Assembly: GCA_009026175.1 (NCBI GenBank)
Contig: WBTZ01000001.1
Location: forward strand, 1 to 64,000
Direction: 5' to 3'
From: Zoogloea sp.
GTDB taxonomy: Bacteria; Pseudomonadota; Gammaproteobacteria; Burkholderiales; Rhodocyclaceae
Length of the DNA stretch: 64,000 nt
Under the pieces are notes generated by a model, which saw only the letters and a list, made by a program, of their open reading frames with translations, ran no database searches and was not told where the DNA came from. Positions 53,524-63,712 of this stretch are shown piece after piece. The position numbers were made by a program, and so were the translations under genes. Each line of letters begins with the position of its first letter. Position 1 is the stretch's first letter.

Positions 53524-54600
53524 GTGATCGACCTCTCCTTTCTCAGCCCCAGGGCGCGTCCTTTGATCGGCGTCGACATCTCGTCGTCATCGGTCAAAAT
53601 GGTCGAATTGTCCGCCGCATCCGGGGGGGGGTACCGGGTCGAGCGCTACGCGGTCGAGTCTCTGCCCCGAGAGGCGGTTTCCGATGGCAACATCGCCAAC
53701 CTCGATGCAGTTTCCGAGGCGATCCGCCGGGGCTGGCGGCGCCTGGGGACGAGCACCAAGTTCGTGGCCCTGGCCCTGCCGGCGTCGGCCGTGATCACCA
53801 AGAAGATCATCCTGCCTGCCGGCCTGCGCGATCAGGAACTCGAGGTGCAGGTCGAGTCGGAGGCCAATCAGTACATTCCCTTCGCCCTGGATGAAGTCAA
53901 TCTGGATTTCCAGGTGATCGGGCCTGCTGCGTCGGGGGCCGACGAGGATGAAGTGCTGATCGCCGCATCCCGCAAGGAGAAGGTCGAGGACAGGGTGGCC
54001 GCTGCAGAGGCTGCTGGCCTGAAGGCGCTGGTGATGGACGTGGAGTCCTACGCGTCCCTGTCTGCCTTCGAGCTGGTCCAGGCGGATCTGCCGGAGGGGG
54101 GGCAGGACAAGATCATCGCCCTGGTGGATGCCGGCGCCAACGTCATGAACGTGTCGGTGCTGCGTAATGGTGTGCAGGTTTATGCCCGGGAGCAGGCCTT
54201 CGGGGGCTTCCTGCTCACCCAGGACATCATGCGTCACTTCGGCATGTCCCTCGAGGAGGCCGAGAGTGGCAAGCGGACCGGCTCCCTGCCTGAAAGTTAC
54301 GAGACCGAGCTGCTCCGTCCGTTCATGGATGCCCTGGCCCTCGAGGTTTCGCGGGCCCTGCAGTTCTTCTTCACATCAACCCAGTTCAACCAGGTTGATC
54401 ACATCGTCCTGGCGGGTGGCTGTGCCGTCATCCCGGGGCTTGCCGAGACCGTTGCCGGACGCACCCAGGTCGATACCCACATTGCGAATCCCTTCTCCGG
54501 AATGAGCCTGAGCTCCAAGATCCGTCCCAAGAATCTGGCTGCCGATGCGCCCGCCTTGCTGGTGGCCTGTGGCCTTGCCCTGCGGAGGTTTGACTTGTGA
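53524..54600 (+). CDS. pilM: Type IV pilus assembly protein PilM
   Basis: A 358-aa actin-like cytoplasmic ATPase of the pilus alignment complex. ATP-binding landmarks: GVDISSSSVKMVEL, ALVDAGANVMNVSVL and the later ILAGGCAVIPGLAE. It starts at GTG. First gene of pilMNOPQ; its stop overlaps the pilN start by four bases. Confidence 0.96.
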   Translation: MIDLSFLSPRARPLIGVDISSSSVKMVELSAASGGGYRVERYAVESLPREAVSDGNIANLDAVSEAIRRGWRRLGTSTKFVALALPASAVITKKIILPAGLRDQELEVQVESEANQYIPFALDEVNLDFQVIGPAASGADEDEVLIAASRKEKVEDRVAAAEAAGLKALVMDVESYASLSAFELVQADLPEGGQDKIIALVDAGANVMNVSVLRNGVQVYAREQAFGGFLLTQDIMRHFGMSLEEAESGKRTGSLPESYETELLRPFMDALALEVSRALQFFFTSTQFNQVDHIVLAGGCAVIPGLAETVAGRTQVDTHIANPFSGMSLSSKIRPKNLAADAPALLVACGLALRRFDL

Positions 54601-55193
54601 TCCGCATCAACCTCCTTCCCCATCGGGAAGAAAAGCGCAAGGCCCGGCGCCAGCAGTTCATCCTGCTCTCGGCGCTGATGGCACTGGCCGGCCTGGTGGT
54701 GTGGTTCATCGGGCATACCCTGATCGCCGGCTATGTCGATGGCCAGGACGCCAAGAATGCCTTTTTGAAACAGGAAATTGCCGCTCTCGACAAGGATATC
54801 GTGGAGATCAAGGGGCTGAGGGAGCAGGCCGAGGCCCTGTTGTCGCGCAAGCAGGTCATCGAGTCGCTGCAGACCAACCGTACCGAAACGGTGCTGGTTT
54901 TCAATGAGCTGGCCCGCCAGCTTCCCGAGGGTGTATACCTCAAGGGCCTCAAACAGACCGGCCCGCGCATCAATCTCGTGGGTTATGCCCAGTCCAATGC
55001 CCGTGTCTCCAACCTGATGCGCAACCTCGAAGCTTCACCGTACCTCCAGAACGCCGATCTCGTCGAAGTGAAGGCCGCGGTGCTGAATACACGGCGGGTC
55101 AGCGAGTTCAGCCTCAATGTGAGCGTCGAGCGTGCCAAGGCTCAGGACGGGATCGAGGCCAAGGGTGGCGCCGTCCCGGGAGGTAAGCCGTAA
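54597..55193 (+). CDS. pilN: Type IV pilus assembly protein PilN
   Basis: A 198-aa bitopic inner-membrane protein. The conserved PilM-binding tail IRINLLPHREEKR opens it (GTG start), then one membrane helix (about 23-42), a coiled coil and a ferredoxin-like periplasmic domain. It shares one base with pilO. Confidence 0.95.
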   Translation: MIRINLLPHREEKRKARRQQFILLSALMALAGLVVWFIGHTLIAGYVDGQDAKNAFLKQEIAALDKDIVEIKGLREQAEALLSRKQVIESLQTNRTETVLVFNELARQLPEGVYLKGLKQTGPRINLVGYAQSNARVSNLMRNLEASPYLQNADLVEVKAAVLNTRRVSEFSLNVSVERAKAQDGIEAKGGAVPGGKP

Positions 55194-55870
55194 TGGGCTT
55201 CAAGGATTCGCTCGAAAATCTGCGTACGCTGGACATGCAGGCGCTTCTCCGGGATTTTCAGGGGCTCGATCCCAATGATCCTGGCCAGTGGCCCCTGTTG
55301 CCGCGGATTGCGACCCTGATTGCCCTGTTCGCGGCGATCGTCGCGGGGGGGTGGTGGTTTGACTGGAGTGATCAGCTTGCCGGGCTTGAAGCCAAGGAGA
55401 AGGAAGAGCTCACGCTGAAGGAGGATTGGCTGACCAAGAAGCGGCAGGCCGTCAATCTGGCGGAGTACCGCCGCCAGCTCAGCGAGATCGACCGCCAGTT
55501 CGGTGCCCTGCTCAAGCAGTTGCCGAACCGCTCCGAAATCGAGTCATTGCTTGCCGACATCAACCAGGCCGGGCTGGGGCGGGGGCTTCAGTTCGAGTTG
55601 TTCAAGCCGGGTTCGGAGGGGTCCAAGGATTTCTACGCCGAGTTGCCCATCGCCGTGCGGGTGACCGGCAATTACCATGATCTCGGTGAATTCGTCAGTG
55701 ACGTGGCCAAGATGCCACGTATCGTGACCCTCAACGACATTGCCATCGAAACGGGCAAGGACGGCAACCTCAAGTTTGATGCCACGGCGGTGACCTATCG
55801 CTACCTGGACGACGAGGAAGTTGCCAGGCTCCGTAGGGAAAGAGCCAAGGAAAAGGCGGGCAAGAAGTGA
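55193..55870 (+). CDS. pilO: Type IV pilus assembly protein PilO
   Basis: A 225-aa PilO. One membrane helix (about 41-58), a coiled coil (LEAKEKEELTLKEDWLTKK) and a C-terminal periplasmic domain with PNRSEIESLLADINQAG and VRVTGNYHDLGEFVSDVA. It forms a heterodimer with PilN. Its stop overlaps pilP by four bases. Confidence 0.95.
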   Translation: MGFKDSLENLRTLDMQALLRDFQGLDPNDPGQWPLLPRIATLIALFAAIVAGGWWFDWSDQLAGLEAKEKEELTLKEDWLTKKRQAVNLAEYRRQLSEIDRQFGALLKQLPNRSEIESLLADINQAGLGRGLQFELFKPGSEGSKDFYAELPIAVRVTGNYHDLGEFVSDVAKMPRIVTLNDIAIETGKDGNLKFDATAVTYRYLDDEEVARLRRERAKEKAGKK

Positions 55871-56400
55871 GGATGATGCGACTGACGCTGGTGGTGCCGG
55901 CCATGGTCATGCTGGCCTTGGCCGGATGTTCGGACCAGCAGGATGACCTCCGTACCTGGATGGCGGAAGCCTCCAGGGATCTCAAGCCCAATCTCAAGCC
56001 TCTTCCCCCGATCCAGAAAGCGGTCGAGGTGAATTATGAAGGGGCCTCCCTGGTGGACCCCTTCCGGCCTGCCAAGCTCGAGCCGGACAAGAAAGGGGGG
56101 CAGTTCGCTCCCGATGCAAACCGGCGGCGTGAGCCGCTGGAGTCCTATCCGCTGGAATCCCTGAGGATGGTGGGGGTCCTGATGAAGGGCGGTCAGGCCC
56201 ATGCGATCGTCGCGGTCGACAAGACCCTGCACCAGGTCCGGGTCGGTAACTATCTGGGGCAGAACTACGGGCGCATCACAGCGATTGCCGAATCCGAAAT
56301 CACTTTGAAAGAGCTCGTCGAGGACGCCGGCGGCGAATGGACCGAGCGTATCAGTACGCTGCAACTGCAAGAGCAGGCGCCTCAGGAGGCGAAGAAATGA
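55867..56400 (+). CDS. pilP: Type IV pilus lipoprotein PilP
   Basis: A 177-aa lipoprotein that links PilNO to the secretin. Lipobox LALAGC; the mature part has YEGASLVDPFRPAK and the beta domain LESLRMVGVLMKGGQAHAIV, with VGNYLGQNYGRI near the end. GTG at 55867 overlaps pilO; an ATG at 55876 is also possible. Its stop overlaps the pilQ start. Confidence 0.94.
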   Translation: MRMMRLTLVVPAMVMLALAGCSDQQDDLRTWMAEASRDLKPNLKPLPPIQKAVEVNYEGASLVDPFRPAKLEPDKKGGQFAPDANRRREPLESYPLESLRMVGVLMKGGQAHAIVAVDKTLHQVRVGNYLGQNYGRITAIAESEITLKELVEDAGGEWTERISTLQLQEQAPQEAKK

Positions 56401-58568
56401 AAATGGGACGTTGTAGCGTCAGGTTTGGCGCTTGGGCCGTTGTTGCTGTGCTGGGAGCCGTTTTTCCCGCAGCACCTTTGTTTGCACAGGCACAGCAGGC
56501 CGAGGCAGTCACAGGCAACCGCATCGAAAAGATCGTCGCGGCGGAGCAGGGGGGCAACATTGTCCTGAAGCTCACCATGGCACAGCCGCTGTCGGCGCCT
56601 CCGGGCAGCTTCAGCGTGGCCAGTCCGGCGCGGATCGCCTTCGACTTTCCGGATACGGGCAATGGCCTGGGGCGGAGCAGCCAGGCCCTCAATACCGGTG
56701 ACCTGCGCAGCGTGAATGTCGTGCAGGTTGCCGATCGCACCCGTCTGGTCCTGAATCTCTCCAGGATTTATCCCTACGAGACCCGCCTGGACGGCCGGGA
56801 TGTATACATCACATTGGCGGCCAGCCAGCTGAAGGATGTCTCTGCCGCTGCAACCCAGTCCGCCCAGTTTGCGCCCGCTGCGGCGGCGCCAGGGGACCGG
56901 CACGCCATCCGGGATATCAACTTCCGGCGCGGCAAGGATGGCGAGGGGCGCCTGGTGGTGGATCTGTCCGATCCCAATGCGGGGATCGACATTCGCCAGC
57001 AGGGCAACAGCCTGATCGTCGATTTCCTCAAGACCGAAGTGCCCGAGCAGCTTCGCCGCAAACTCGATGTGATCGACTTCGGCACGCCGGTGTCCTCCGT
57101 GGTGACCCAGGCACAAGGCGGCAACGCCCGCATGACGGTGACGCCCCGTGGCCTGTGGGAGCACAACGCCTACCAGAGCGACAACCAGTTCGTGCTCGAG
57201 GTGAAGCCGCTCAAGGAAGATCCGAACAAGCTGGTGCAGGGGTCGGCCAAGGGCCGCTTCGCAGGCGAGAAGCTGTCCCTGAACTTCCAGAACATCGATG
57301 TCCGTTCCGTGCTCCAGGTGATCGCCGACTTCACCAACTTCAACATCATCACCAGCGACTCGGTGCAGGGCAACCTGACCCTCCGTCTCAAGGATGTGCC
57401 CTGGGATCAGGCTCTCGACATCATCCTGCAGGCGCGCGGGCTGGATATGCGCAAGAACGGCAACGTGATCTGGATCGCCCCGCGGGACGAACTGGCGGCC
57501 CGCGAGAAGCTTGATCTCGAATCCCGCGCCCAGATCGGCGACCTCGAGCCGCTGCGTACCGAGAGCTTCCAGATCAACTACCACAAGGCCAAGAGCGTCG
57601 CCGAGTTCCTGAAGAGCAAGGATCAGACCGTGCTCTCCAAGCGGGGGAGCGTGATCGTGGATGAGCGGAGCAACAAGATCTTCGTCAACGACGTGGCTTC
57701 CCGTCTCGAGGAGTTGCGTCGTCTGGTGGCAGAGATCGACGTGGAAGTCCGCCAGGTGCTGATCGAAGCCCAGATCGTCGAGGCCCAGGACAACTTCGCC
57801 CGCAACCTGGGTGTGCGCCTGGGCTTCGGCGGCAAGACCGGCGGCCTGCTGGGCAAGACCGAGGATGGCGTCTCGGTCTACCGCAACACCTTCGGTTCCG
57901 GCACGCTCAATTCGACGGGCTACCAGGCTGGGCAGATCATCACCAGGCCCAACTTCAACGAGTCCCTGGGCGTCAACCTGCCGGCCTCCACCATCAACAA
58001 CAAGCAGGCCGGAGCCTTCTCGCTGGCGCTTTGGAACAGCGCGGCGACCCGTTACATCGACCTTGAGGTTTCGGCGCTGGAAGCCGATGGCCGGGGCAAG
58101 ATCGTCTCCCGTCCCCGCGTGATGACCGCTGACAAGGCCGAGGCGCTGATCGAGCAGGGTGTTGAAATCCCCTATAATTCCGCGACCAGCTCCGGCGCCA
58201 CCAGCGTGACCTTCCGCAAGGCCAACCTGTCCCTCAAGGTCAAGCCCCAGGTCACGCCGGATGGCAAGATCATGATGTCGCTGGATGTGAACAAGGATTC
58301 GCCGCGTTTCGATGTTTCACTGGCGTCCGGGGTCCCCATCGATACCAAGCACGTCAAGACCGAGGTGATCGTTGAAAATGGCGGCACCATCGTGATCGGC
58401 GGGATTTACACCCAGGACACGTCCAACACGACGACCAAGATCCCCCTCCTGGGCGATATTCCTGCAATCGGTTACCTGTTTCGCAGCAACGAGCGCAAGG
58501 ACAACAAAACCGAGCTGCTTGTCTTCATTACGCCCCGCATCATCAACGAACAGTTGGGATTGCGCTGA
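56397..58568 (+). CDS. pilQ: Type IV pilus secretin PilQ
   Basis: A 723-aa outer-membrane secretin. After the signal peptide come two AMIN domains (about 45-130 and 165-260), an STN domain with NFQNIDVRSVLQVIADFT, N-domains and the secretin core ending at VENGGTIVIGGIYTQD, IPLLGDIPAIGYLF and TELLVFITPRI. The ATG overlaps the pilP stop. It completes the pilus operon; aroK usually follows, but here another gene intervenes. Confidence 0.97.
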   Translation: MKMGRCSVRFGAWAVVAVLGAVFPAAPLFAQAQQAEAVTGNRIEKIVAAEQGGNIVLKLTMAQPLSAPPGSFSVASPARIAFDFPDTGNGLGRSSQALNTGDLRSVNVVQVADRTRLVLNLSRIYPYETRLDGRDVYITLAASQLKDVSAAATQSAQFAPAAAAPGDRHAIRDINFRRGKDGEGRLVVDLSDPNAGIDIRQQGNSLIVDFLKTEVPEQLRRKLDVIDFGTPVSSVVTQAQGGNARMTVTPRGLWEHNAYQSDNQFVLEVKPLKEDPNKLVQGSAKGRFAGEKLSLNFQNIDVRSVLQVIADFTNFNIITSDSVQGNLTLRLKDVPWDQALDIILQARGLDMRKNGNVIWIAPRDELAAREKLDLESRAQIGDLEPLRTESFQINYHKAKSVAEFLKSKDQTVLSKRGSVIVDERSNKIFVNDVASRLEELRRLVAEIDVEVRQVLIEAQIVEAQDNFARNLGVRLGFGGKTGGLLGKTEDGVSVYRNTFGSGTLNSTGYQAGQIITRPNFNESLGVNLPASTINNKQAGAFSLALWNSAATRYIDLEVSALEADGRGKIVSRPRVMTADKAEALIEQGVEIPYNSATSSGATSVTFRKANLSLKVKPQVTPDGKIMMSLDVNKDSPRFDVSLASGVPIDTKHVKTEVIVENGGTIVIGGIYTQDTSNTTTKIPLLGDIPAIGYLFRSNERKDNKTELLVFITPRIINEQLGLR

Positions 58569-58593
58569 TATACCGGCCTGAATGGAATAACCC

Positions 58594-60663
58594 ATGCGTG
58601 ACTTCTTTACCGCGGGCGTGCGCTCGCATGCCCGTCTTCTAGTTCCGGCCTTTGCCGCTCTTGCGCTCGCCAGTTGTGGCGGTGGCGGTGGTGGTGGCAG
58701 TAGCAACACCGGCTGTCCGGGCGGTTTCCTGACCTGTAATGGGTCTGGCACCGACGCGACGGCCCAGGCGCCCAAGTTCACCCTGACCCTGGTGGATGCC
58801 GGGACGGGGGCGGCCAGCAACAATCTGACCTCCGGCAAGCCCCTGACCGTAAGGGCCTTGCTGCTGACCGCAGCGGGAGCGCCGCTGGCCAACAAGGTCG
58901 TGACCTTCACGACCAACAATGCCCTGGCCACCTTCGACCCGGCTTCCGGTACGCGCCTGACCGATGCAAACGGTTACACCACGATTACCCTGCTGGCGGC
59001 TGACCTGTCCTCCAGTGGTGCTGCGGAAGTCAGCGCCACTGTCGATGTGAGCGGTACGGCCGTCACCCAGAAGGTGGCCTACAGTGTCAGCCCCGGCGTC
59101 GTGACCCTTTCCGGACTCGCCGCCAACAGCACCTCCCTGAGCGCCTATGGCAGCACCTCGGTATCGGTGCAGGTCTATTTCAACGGCAGCCTGAGCGCGA
59201 CTCCGCTGACCGTGAACTTCGCCTCCGGCTGTTCCAGCAATGGCAAGGCCAGCCTCACCAGCAGCGTCACCACGGTGAATGGTGTCGCCACGGCCACGTA
59301 CACCGACAAGGGCTGCGCAGGCACGGACGTCATTACGGCCACCGTCCAGGGCGCCAGTGCCCAGACGAGCATCGCCGTGGCGGCTCCCAAGGCCTCGAAT
59401 ATCGGTTACGTATCCGCCACGCCGTCGTCAATCGTGTTGGCGGGCACCGGCGGTGGTGGCCTGAGTTCCGACTCCGTCGTCACCTTCAAGGTGGTGGATA
59501 GCACCAATACACCGGTGGCCTCCAAGTCGGTCAGCTTCGACCTGTCCACCCGGGTTGGCGGGATCAAGCTCAATGGGCAGTCCTCCGGTGCTGTCCAGGC
59601 AACTTCCGATTCGTCGGGCCTCGTCAGCGTGACCGTCTCTGCCGGCTCGGTGCCGACTCCGGTCTGGGTGACCGCAACCCTGGTCGATGATCCGACGATC
59701 AAGACCCAGTCCACCAACCTCACCATCTCCACCGGCCGCCCGACCCAGGACCGCTTCTCCCTGTCTGTCGGCACGTTCAACATCGAAGGGTGGAACCGGG
59801 ATGGCATCAGGACGACGGCTACCGTGTATGCCTTCGATCGCCTGGGTAACCCCGTGGCTGATGGCACGGTGGTCAACTTCATCAGCGAAGGTGCGGGCGT
59901 TGATCCGTTCTGCACCACCAAGGCGGGCGGCTGCTCGGTGAATATCACCAGCGGTGAGCTGCGCCCCCGCGTCGATAGCGAGCCGTCCTCGTTTGGTGTC
60001 ACCGCTGGCCGGGTGACCATCCTGGCCTACGCCCAGGGCGAGGAAAGCTTCGACGACGCGAATACCAACAACGTTTACGATGCGGGCGAGACCTTCCGCG
60101 ATCTGGGTGATGCCTTCGTCGATAACAACGAGAACAAGACCTGGTCCTCCGGTGAGCGGGAAATCCAGTTCAGTTCTTCCAGCACGGCGGCCTGCCCGGC
60201 CTATCCGTCGGATGGCCGTTATTACAATGCGCCGTACAAGTCCGGCACCTGCGACGGTGTCTGGGGTGCTGCCCATGTCCGTCGCAACATTGTCATCACG
60301 CTGTCCAGCTTCGCGATCGGCACCGTGACGCCTTCCGTCTTCACGATGCCTGCGCTGCCGGCCTGCACGGGCAGTTTCACTTTCCGTCTGTCTGATGTGA
60401 ACAACAACCCGATGCCGGCGGGCGCTGCGATCTCCGCGGTGTCCGGTGTGACCTACACGAACGACACCGGTGAAACCGTGAAGGCCACCGTGTCGATTCC
60501 CCAGGGTAACGAAACTGTGCCCAACACCAACGCGCCGGGTGGTACCTTCCACACCATCGTTGTCGAAGGCTCCAAGTGCACCACCAAGCCGGTCGGTTCC
60601 GTCACCATCAACGTGACTTCGCCGAGCGGTGATGCCAGCGCCAGGACCATCACGATCAATTGA
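58594..60663 (+). CDS. Ig-like (Big-1) repeat surface lipoprotein
   Basis: A 689-aa secreted lipoprotein. The signal ends LALASC (Cys 28) and is followed by seven Gly. Several bacterial Ig-like modules follow: AAGAPLANKVVTFTTNNALATFDP with TDANGYTTITLLA, then further modules around 190-270, 280-370 and 400-470. About residues 485-515 carry two Asp/Asn-rich loops (DDANTNNVYDAGE, DNNENKTWSSGE) that resemble calcium-binding loops. It starts 25 bases after pilQ and is probably co-transcribed. An adhesive or pilus-associated role is inference. Confidence 0.82.
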   Translation: MRDFFTAGVRSHARLLVPAFAALALASCGGGGGGGSSNTGCPGGFLTCNGSGTDATAQAPKFTLTLVDAGTGAASNNLTSGKPLTVRALLLTAAGAPLANKVVTFTTNNALATFDPASGTRLTDANGYTTITLLAADLSSSGAAEVSATVDVSGTAVTQKVAYSVSPGVVTLSGLAANSTSLSAYGSTSVSVQVYFNGSLSATPLTVNFASGCSSNGKASLTSSVTTVNGVATATYTDKGCAGTDVITATVQGASAQTSIAVAAPKASNIGYVSATPSSIVLAGTGGGGLSSDSVVTFKVVDSTNTPVASKSVSFDLSTRVGGIKLNGQSSGAVQATSDSSGLVSVTVSAGSVPTPVWVTATLVDDPTIKTQSTNLTISTGRPTQDRFSLSVGTFNIEGWNRDGIRTTATVYAFDRLGNPVADGTVVNFISEGAGVDPFCTTKAGGCSVNITSGELRPRVDSEPSSFGVTAGRVTILAYAQGEESFDDANTNNVYDAGETFRDLGDAFVDNNENKTWSSGEREIQFSSSSTAACPAYPSDGRYYNAPYKSGTCDGVWGAAHVRRNIVITLSSFAIGTVTPSVFTMPALPACTGSFTFRLSDVNNNPMPAGAAISAVSGVTYTNDTGETVKATVSIPQGNETVPNTNAPGGTFHTIVVEGSKCTTKPVGSVTINVTSPSGDASARTITIN

Positions 60664-60712
60664 CGACTGCTTCGGGGATCAGCGACGGTGCCCCGGCAGC
60701 AGGGGGCGGAGC

Positions 60713-61240
60713 ATGAATCACCCGAGATGTATCGTATTGGTCGGCATGCCCGGGTCGGGCAAGACGACCGTGGGGCGCGAGCTGGCCAAGCGCCTGGGCC
60801 TCCGGTTCATGGACAGCGATCACGAGATCGAAGTCCGGACCGGGGTCAAGATTCCGACCATCTTCGAGATCGAGGGTGAAGAGGGTTTCCGCAAAAGGGA
60901 GACGCTCACCCTCGACGAACTTACCCATGAATCGGGCATGGTGCTGGCGACCGGTGGCGGTGCGGTCATCAAGCCGGAGAACCGTGCCCTGCTCTCCAGC
61001 CGGGGCGTGGTCATCTATCTCAATGTGCCACCCCACGTGTTGTGGGAACGGACCCGTCACGACCGAAGCCGCCCGCTGCTGCAGGTTCCCGACCCCCGGG
61101 GACGTCTCCAGCAGTTGTTCATAGCCCGCGACCCGCTCTACCGGGAGGCCGCCCACGTCGTCGTCGAGGGCGGGCGGGGTACGCCCCATGCCATGGTCAG
61201 GATGATCGAGAAAGAGCTGCAAACCCTATGCGAACATTGA
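60713..61240 (+). CDS. aroK: Shikimate kinase
   Basis: A 175-aa enzyme phosphorylating shikimate. P-loop [11 protein letters not shown], shikimate-binding [14 protein letters not shown] and [13 protein letters not shown], and lid [11 protein letters not shown] are intact. GGGGCGGA precedes the ATG. Its end overlaps aroB by 13 bases. Confidence 0.96.
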   Translation: MNHPRCIVLVGMPGSGKTTVGRELAKRLGLRFMDSDHEIEVRTGVKIPTIFEIEGEEGFRKRETLTLDELTHESGMVLATGGGAVIKPENRALLSSRGVVIYLNVPPHVLWERTRHDRSRPLLQVPDPRGRLQQLFIARDPLYREAAHVVVEGGRGTPHAMVRMIEKELQTLCEH

Positions 61241-62310
61241 ATGTCGAGCTTGCCGAGCGCAGCTATCCCATCCGTATCGGAGCGGGAGTGGTCGGCGATG
61301 CCGGGTTGGTGCTGCCCTACCTGAAGACCCGGCGGGTGGCCGTGATCACCAACGAGGTGGTCGGCCCCCTCTATCTGGATGCATTCGTCACCGGGCTCGA
61401 GACTGCCGGGATCCGGGTGACGCGCATCGTCCTGCCTGACGGCGAGGTTCACAAGGACTGGCCGACCCTCAACCTGATCTTCGACCGGCTGCTCGCCGAG
61501 CGTTGCGACCGCAGCACGACCCTGATCGCCCTGGGCGGCGGGGTGGTGGGGGACATGGTCGGCTTCGCGGCCGCGACCTACCAGCGGGGGGTCCCGTTCA
61601 TCCAGGTGCCCACCACCCTGCTGTCCCAGGTGGATTCCTCCGTGGGGGGCAAGACGGCCATCAACCACCCCCTCGGCAAGAACATGATCGGCGCCTTCTA
61701 CCAGCCGCGGCTTGTCCTGGCTGATACGCGGGTGCTGGATACCCTGCCGGACCGGGAACTGAAGGCTGGTCTGGCGGAAGTCATCAAATATGGCCTGATC
61801 CGCGACCTGCCCTTCCTCGAATGGATCGAAGCCAACCTGGAGCGTCTACTGGCCCGCGATCAGGAGGCCTTGGCCGAGGCGGTCGAGCGCTCCTGTCGCA
61901 ACAAGGCCGAGGTGGTGGCCGCCGACGAGACCGAGCAGGGCGAGCGGGCCACGCTCAACCTGGGGCACACCTTCGGGCATGCCATCGAGACAGGCATGGG
62001 TTACGGCGTCTGGCTGCACGGTGAAGCGGTGGCGGCGGGCACCATCATGGCGGCAGACCTGTCACGCCGCCTGGGCTGGCTGTCGGATGCCGACATTGAT
62101 CGTATCCGGCATATCCACGAGCGGGCCGGCCTGCCCGTGGCGGGGCCGGTGCTTGGTGCGGAGCGCTACCTGGAGCTGATGGCCCACGACAAGAAGGTTT
62201 CCGACGGCACCTTGCGCCTGGTGCTGCTCAAGGCAATCGGCAAGGCCGTGATCAGTGCCGAGGCCACGCCCGCGCAGATGCGCGCGACCATTGACGCCTG
62301 CTGCGCCTAG
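61228..62310 (+). CDS. aroB: 3-dehydroquinate synthase
   Basis: A 360-aa NAD- and zinc-dependent enzyme of the shikimate pathway. Landmarks: [52 protein letters not shown] and MAHDKKV. The ATG at 61228 lies inside the end of aroK, so the two genes are coupled. Confidence 0.97.
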   Translation: MRTLNVELAERSYPIRIGAGVVGDAGLVLPYLKTRRVAVITNEVVGPLYLDAFVTGLETAGIRVTRIVLPDGEVHKDWPTLNLIFDRLLAERCDRSTTLIALGGGVVGDMVGFAAATYQRGVPFIQVPTTLLSQVDSSVGGKTAINHPLGKNMIGAFYQPRLVLADTRVLDTLPDRELKAGLAEVIKYGLIRDLPFLEWIEANLERLLARDQEALAEAVERSCRNKAEVVAADETEQGERATLNLGHTFGHAIETGMGYGVWLHGEAVAAGTIMAADLSRRLGWLSDADIDRIRHIHERAGLPVAGPVLGAERYLELMAHDKKVSDGTLRLVLLKAIGKAVISAEATPAQMRATIDACCA

Positions 62311-62320
62311 CGCCGTGTCC

Positions 62321-63445
62321 ATGTACGTCCTGGCGCCCTACGCCGTCACCGAGGCCAATTCCCGCGGGCGCCGGATCACTGAAGCCGCCCCCACCGCCCG
62401 GGGTGAATTCCAGCGGGACCGGGACCGGATCGTTCACTGCACGGCGTTTCGCCGTCTTGAATACAAGACCCAGGTCTTCGTAAACCACGAAGGAGACCTC
62501 TTCCGGACCCGCCTCACCCACAGCATCGAAGTGGCCCAGATCACCCGCACCATTGCGCGGGCCTTGAATCTCAACGAGGATCTGGCCGAGGCCGTGGCCC
62601 TTGCCCACGACCTGGGGCACACCCCGTTCGGCCACGCGGGGCAGGATGCCCTGAACGCCTGCATGAAGGACCTGGGAGGCTTTGAACACAACCTGCAGTC
62701 CCTGCGCATCGTCGACCTGCTGGAAGAGAGCTACGCCGAGTTCAACGGCCTCAACCTGATGCACGAGACCCGGGAGGGCATCCTCAAGCATTGTTCGCCG
62801 AAGAACGCGCAGCTTCTGGGCGACGTGGGCGAGCGCTTTCTGCAGGGGCGCCAGCCCTCCGTCGAGGCCCAGCTGGCCAATCTGGCCGACGAGATCGCCT
62901 ACAACAACCATGACGTGGATGACGGGCTGCGATCCGGGCTCATCACGCTCGAGCAGTTGCAGGACGTCCCCGTCTTCGCCCGCCAGCGCCGCGTCGTGGA
63001 GGCGGCCTATCCCGGGATTTCCGGACGCAAGCTGATCCACGAGACGGTCAGGCGCATGATCAACCTGATGGCCGTGGACCTGATCGAGCAGACCCGGCGC
63101 AACATCGCCGAGGGCGCGATCGAAACCCTGGATGACGTGCATCGGGCGCCCAGGCTGGTGGCCTACAGCGAAGCCATGCTCCCCGAGCTGAGAACCCTCA
63201 AGGTCTTCCTGAGGGAGAGCCTGTATCACCATTACCAGGTGCTGCGCATGACCGACAAGGCCCGGCGCATCATCCACGACCTCTTCGGGGCCTTCATGAA
63301 CGACCCGCGCCTGCTGCCCCCGCAGTACCAGGCGATGGCCAGGTCCGACACCCCGCGTGCCATTGCCGACTACATTGCCGGGATGACCGATCGCTACGCC
63401 ATGCGGGAACATCGTCGTCTTTTTGCCGTCGGCGAGATCCACTGA
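62321..63445 (+). CDS. dgt: Deoxyguanosinetriphosphate triphosphohydrolase-like protein
   Basis: A 374-aa HD-domain dNTPase. The metal motifs are [24 protein letters not shown] and the later [14 protein letters not shown]. Length fits the shorter Dgt-like group (about 370-380 aa) rather than E. coli Dgt (505 aa). A GTG two codons before the ATG is another possible start. It lies ten bases after aroB. Confidence 0.94.
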   Translation: MYVLAPYAVTEANSRGRRITEAAPTARGEFQRDRDRIVHCTAFRRLEYKTQVFVNHEGDLFRTRLTHSIEVAQITRTIARALNLNEDLAEAVALAHDLGHTPFGHAGQDALNACMKDLGGFEHNLQSLRIVDLLEESYAEFNGLNLMHETREGILKHCSPKNAQLLGDVGERFLQGRQPSVEAQLANLADEIAYNNHDVDDGLRSGLITLEQLQDVPVFARQRRVVEAAYPGISGRKLIHETVRRMINLMAVDLIEQTRRNIAEGAIETLDDVHRAPRLVAYSEAMLPELRTLKVFLRESLYHHYQVLRMTDKARRIIHDLFGAFMNDPRLLPPQYQAMARSDTPRAIADYIAGMTDRYAMREHRRLFAVGEIH

Positions 63446-63712
63446 ACCCCTGCCCGCCGTTTCCCCGCAGGTCTCCACGAGCCCCGCTTCCATGCGGCGG
63501 CGCAAAAAAACCTTGAAGAACCAAGGCCTGGAGCGGTATATTCGACCCTCGCCCAATGTGTTTGAACGGTCTCCTCGTCGGGATCGAAGGTAGCCGGCTG
63601 GCCGGAAGCCGCCGGCTTTTTCACGGTTCGGACGGGGCGATTTCCGCAGTTTGAAGGTCCGGTGCTACAGGAATGTAGGTGCCGGGTTTGTGTTGTGTCG
63701 AGGAAAAACAAG

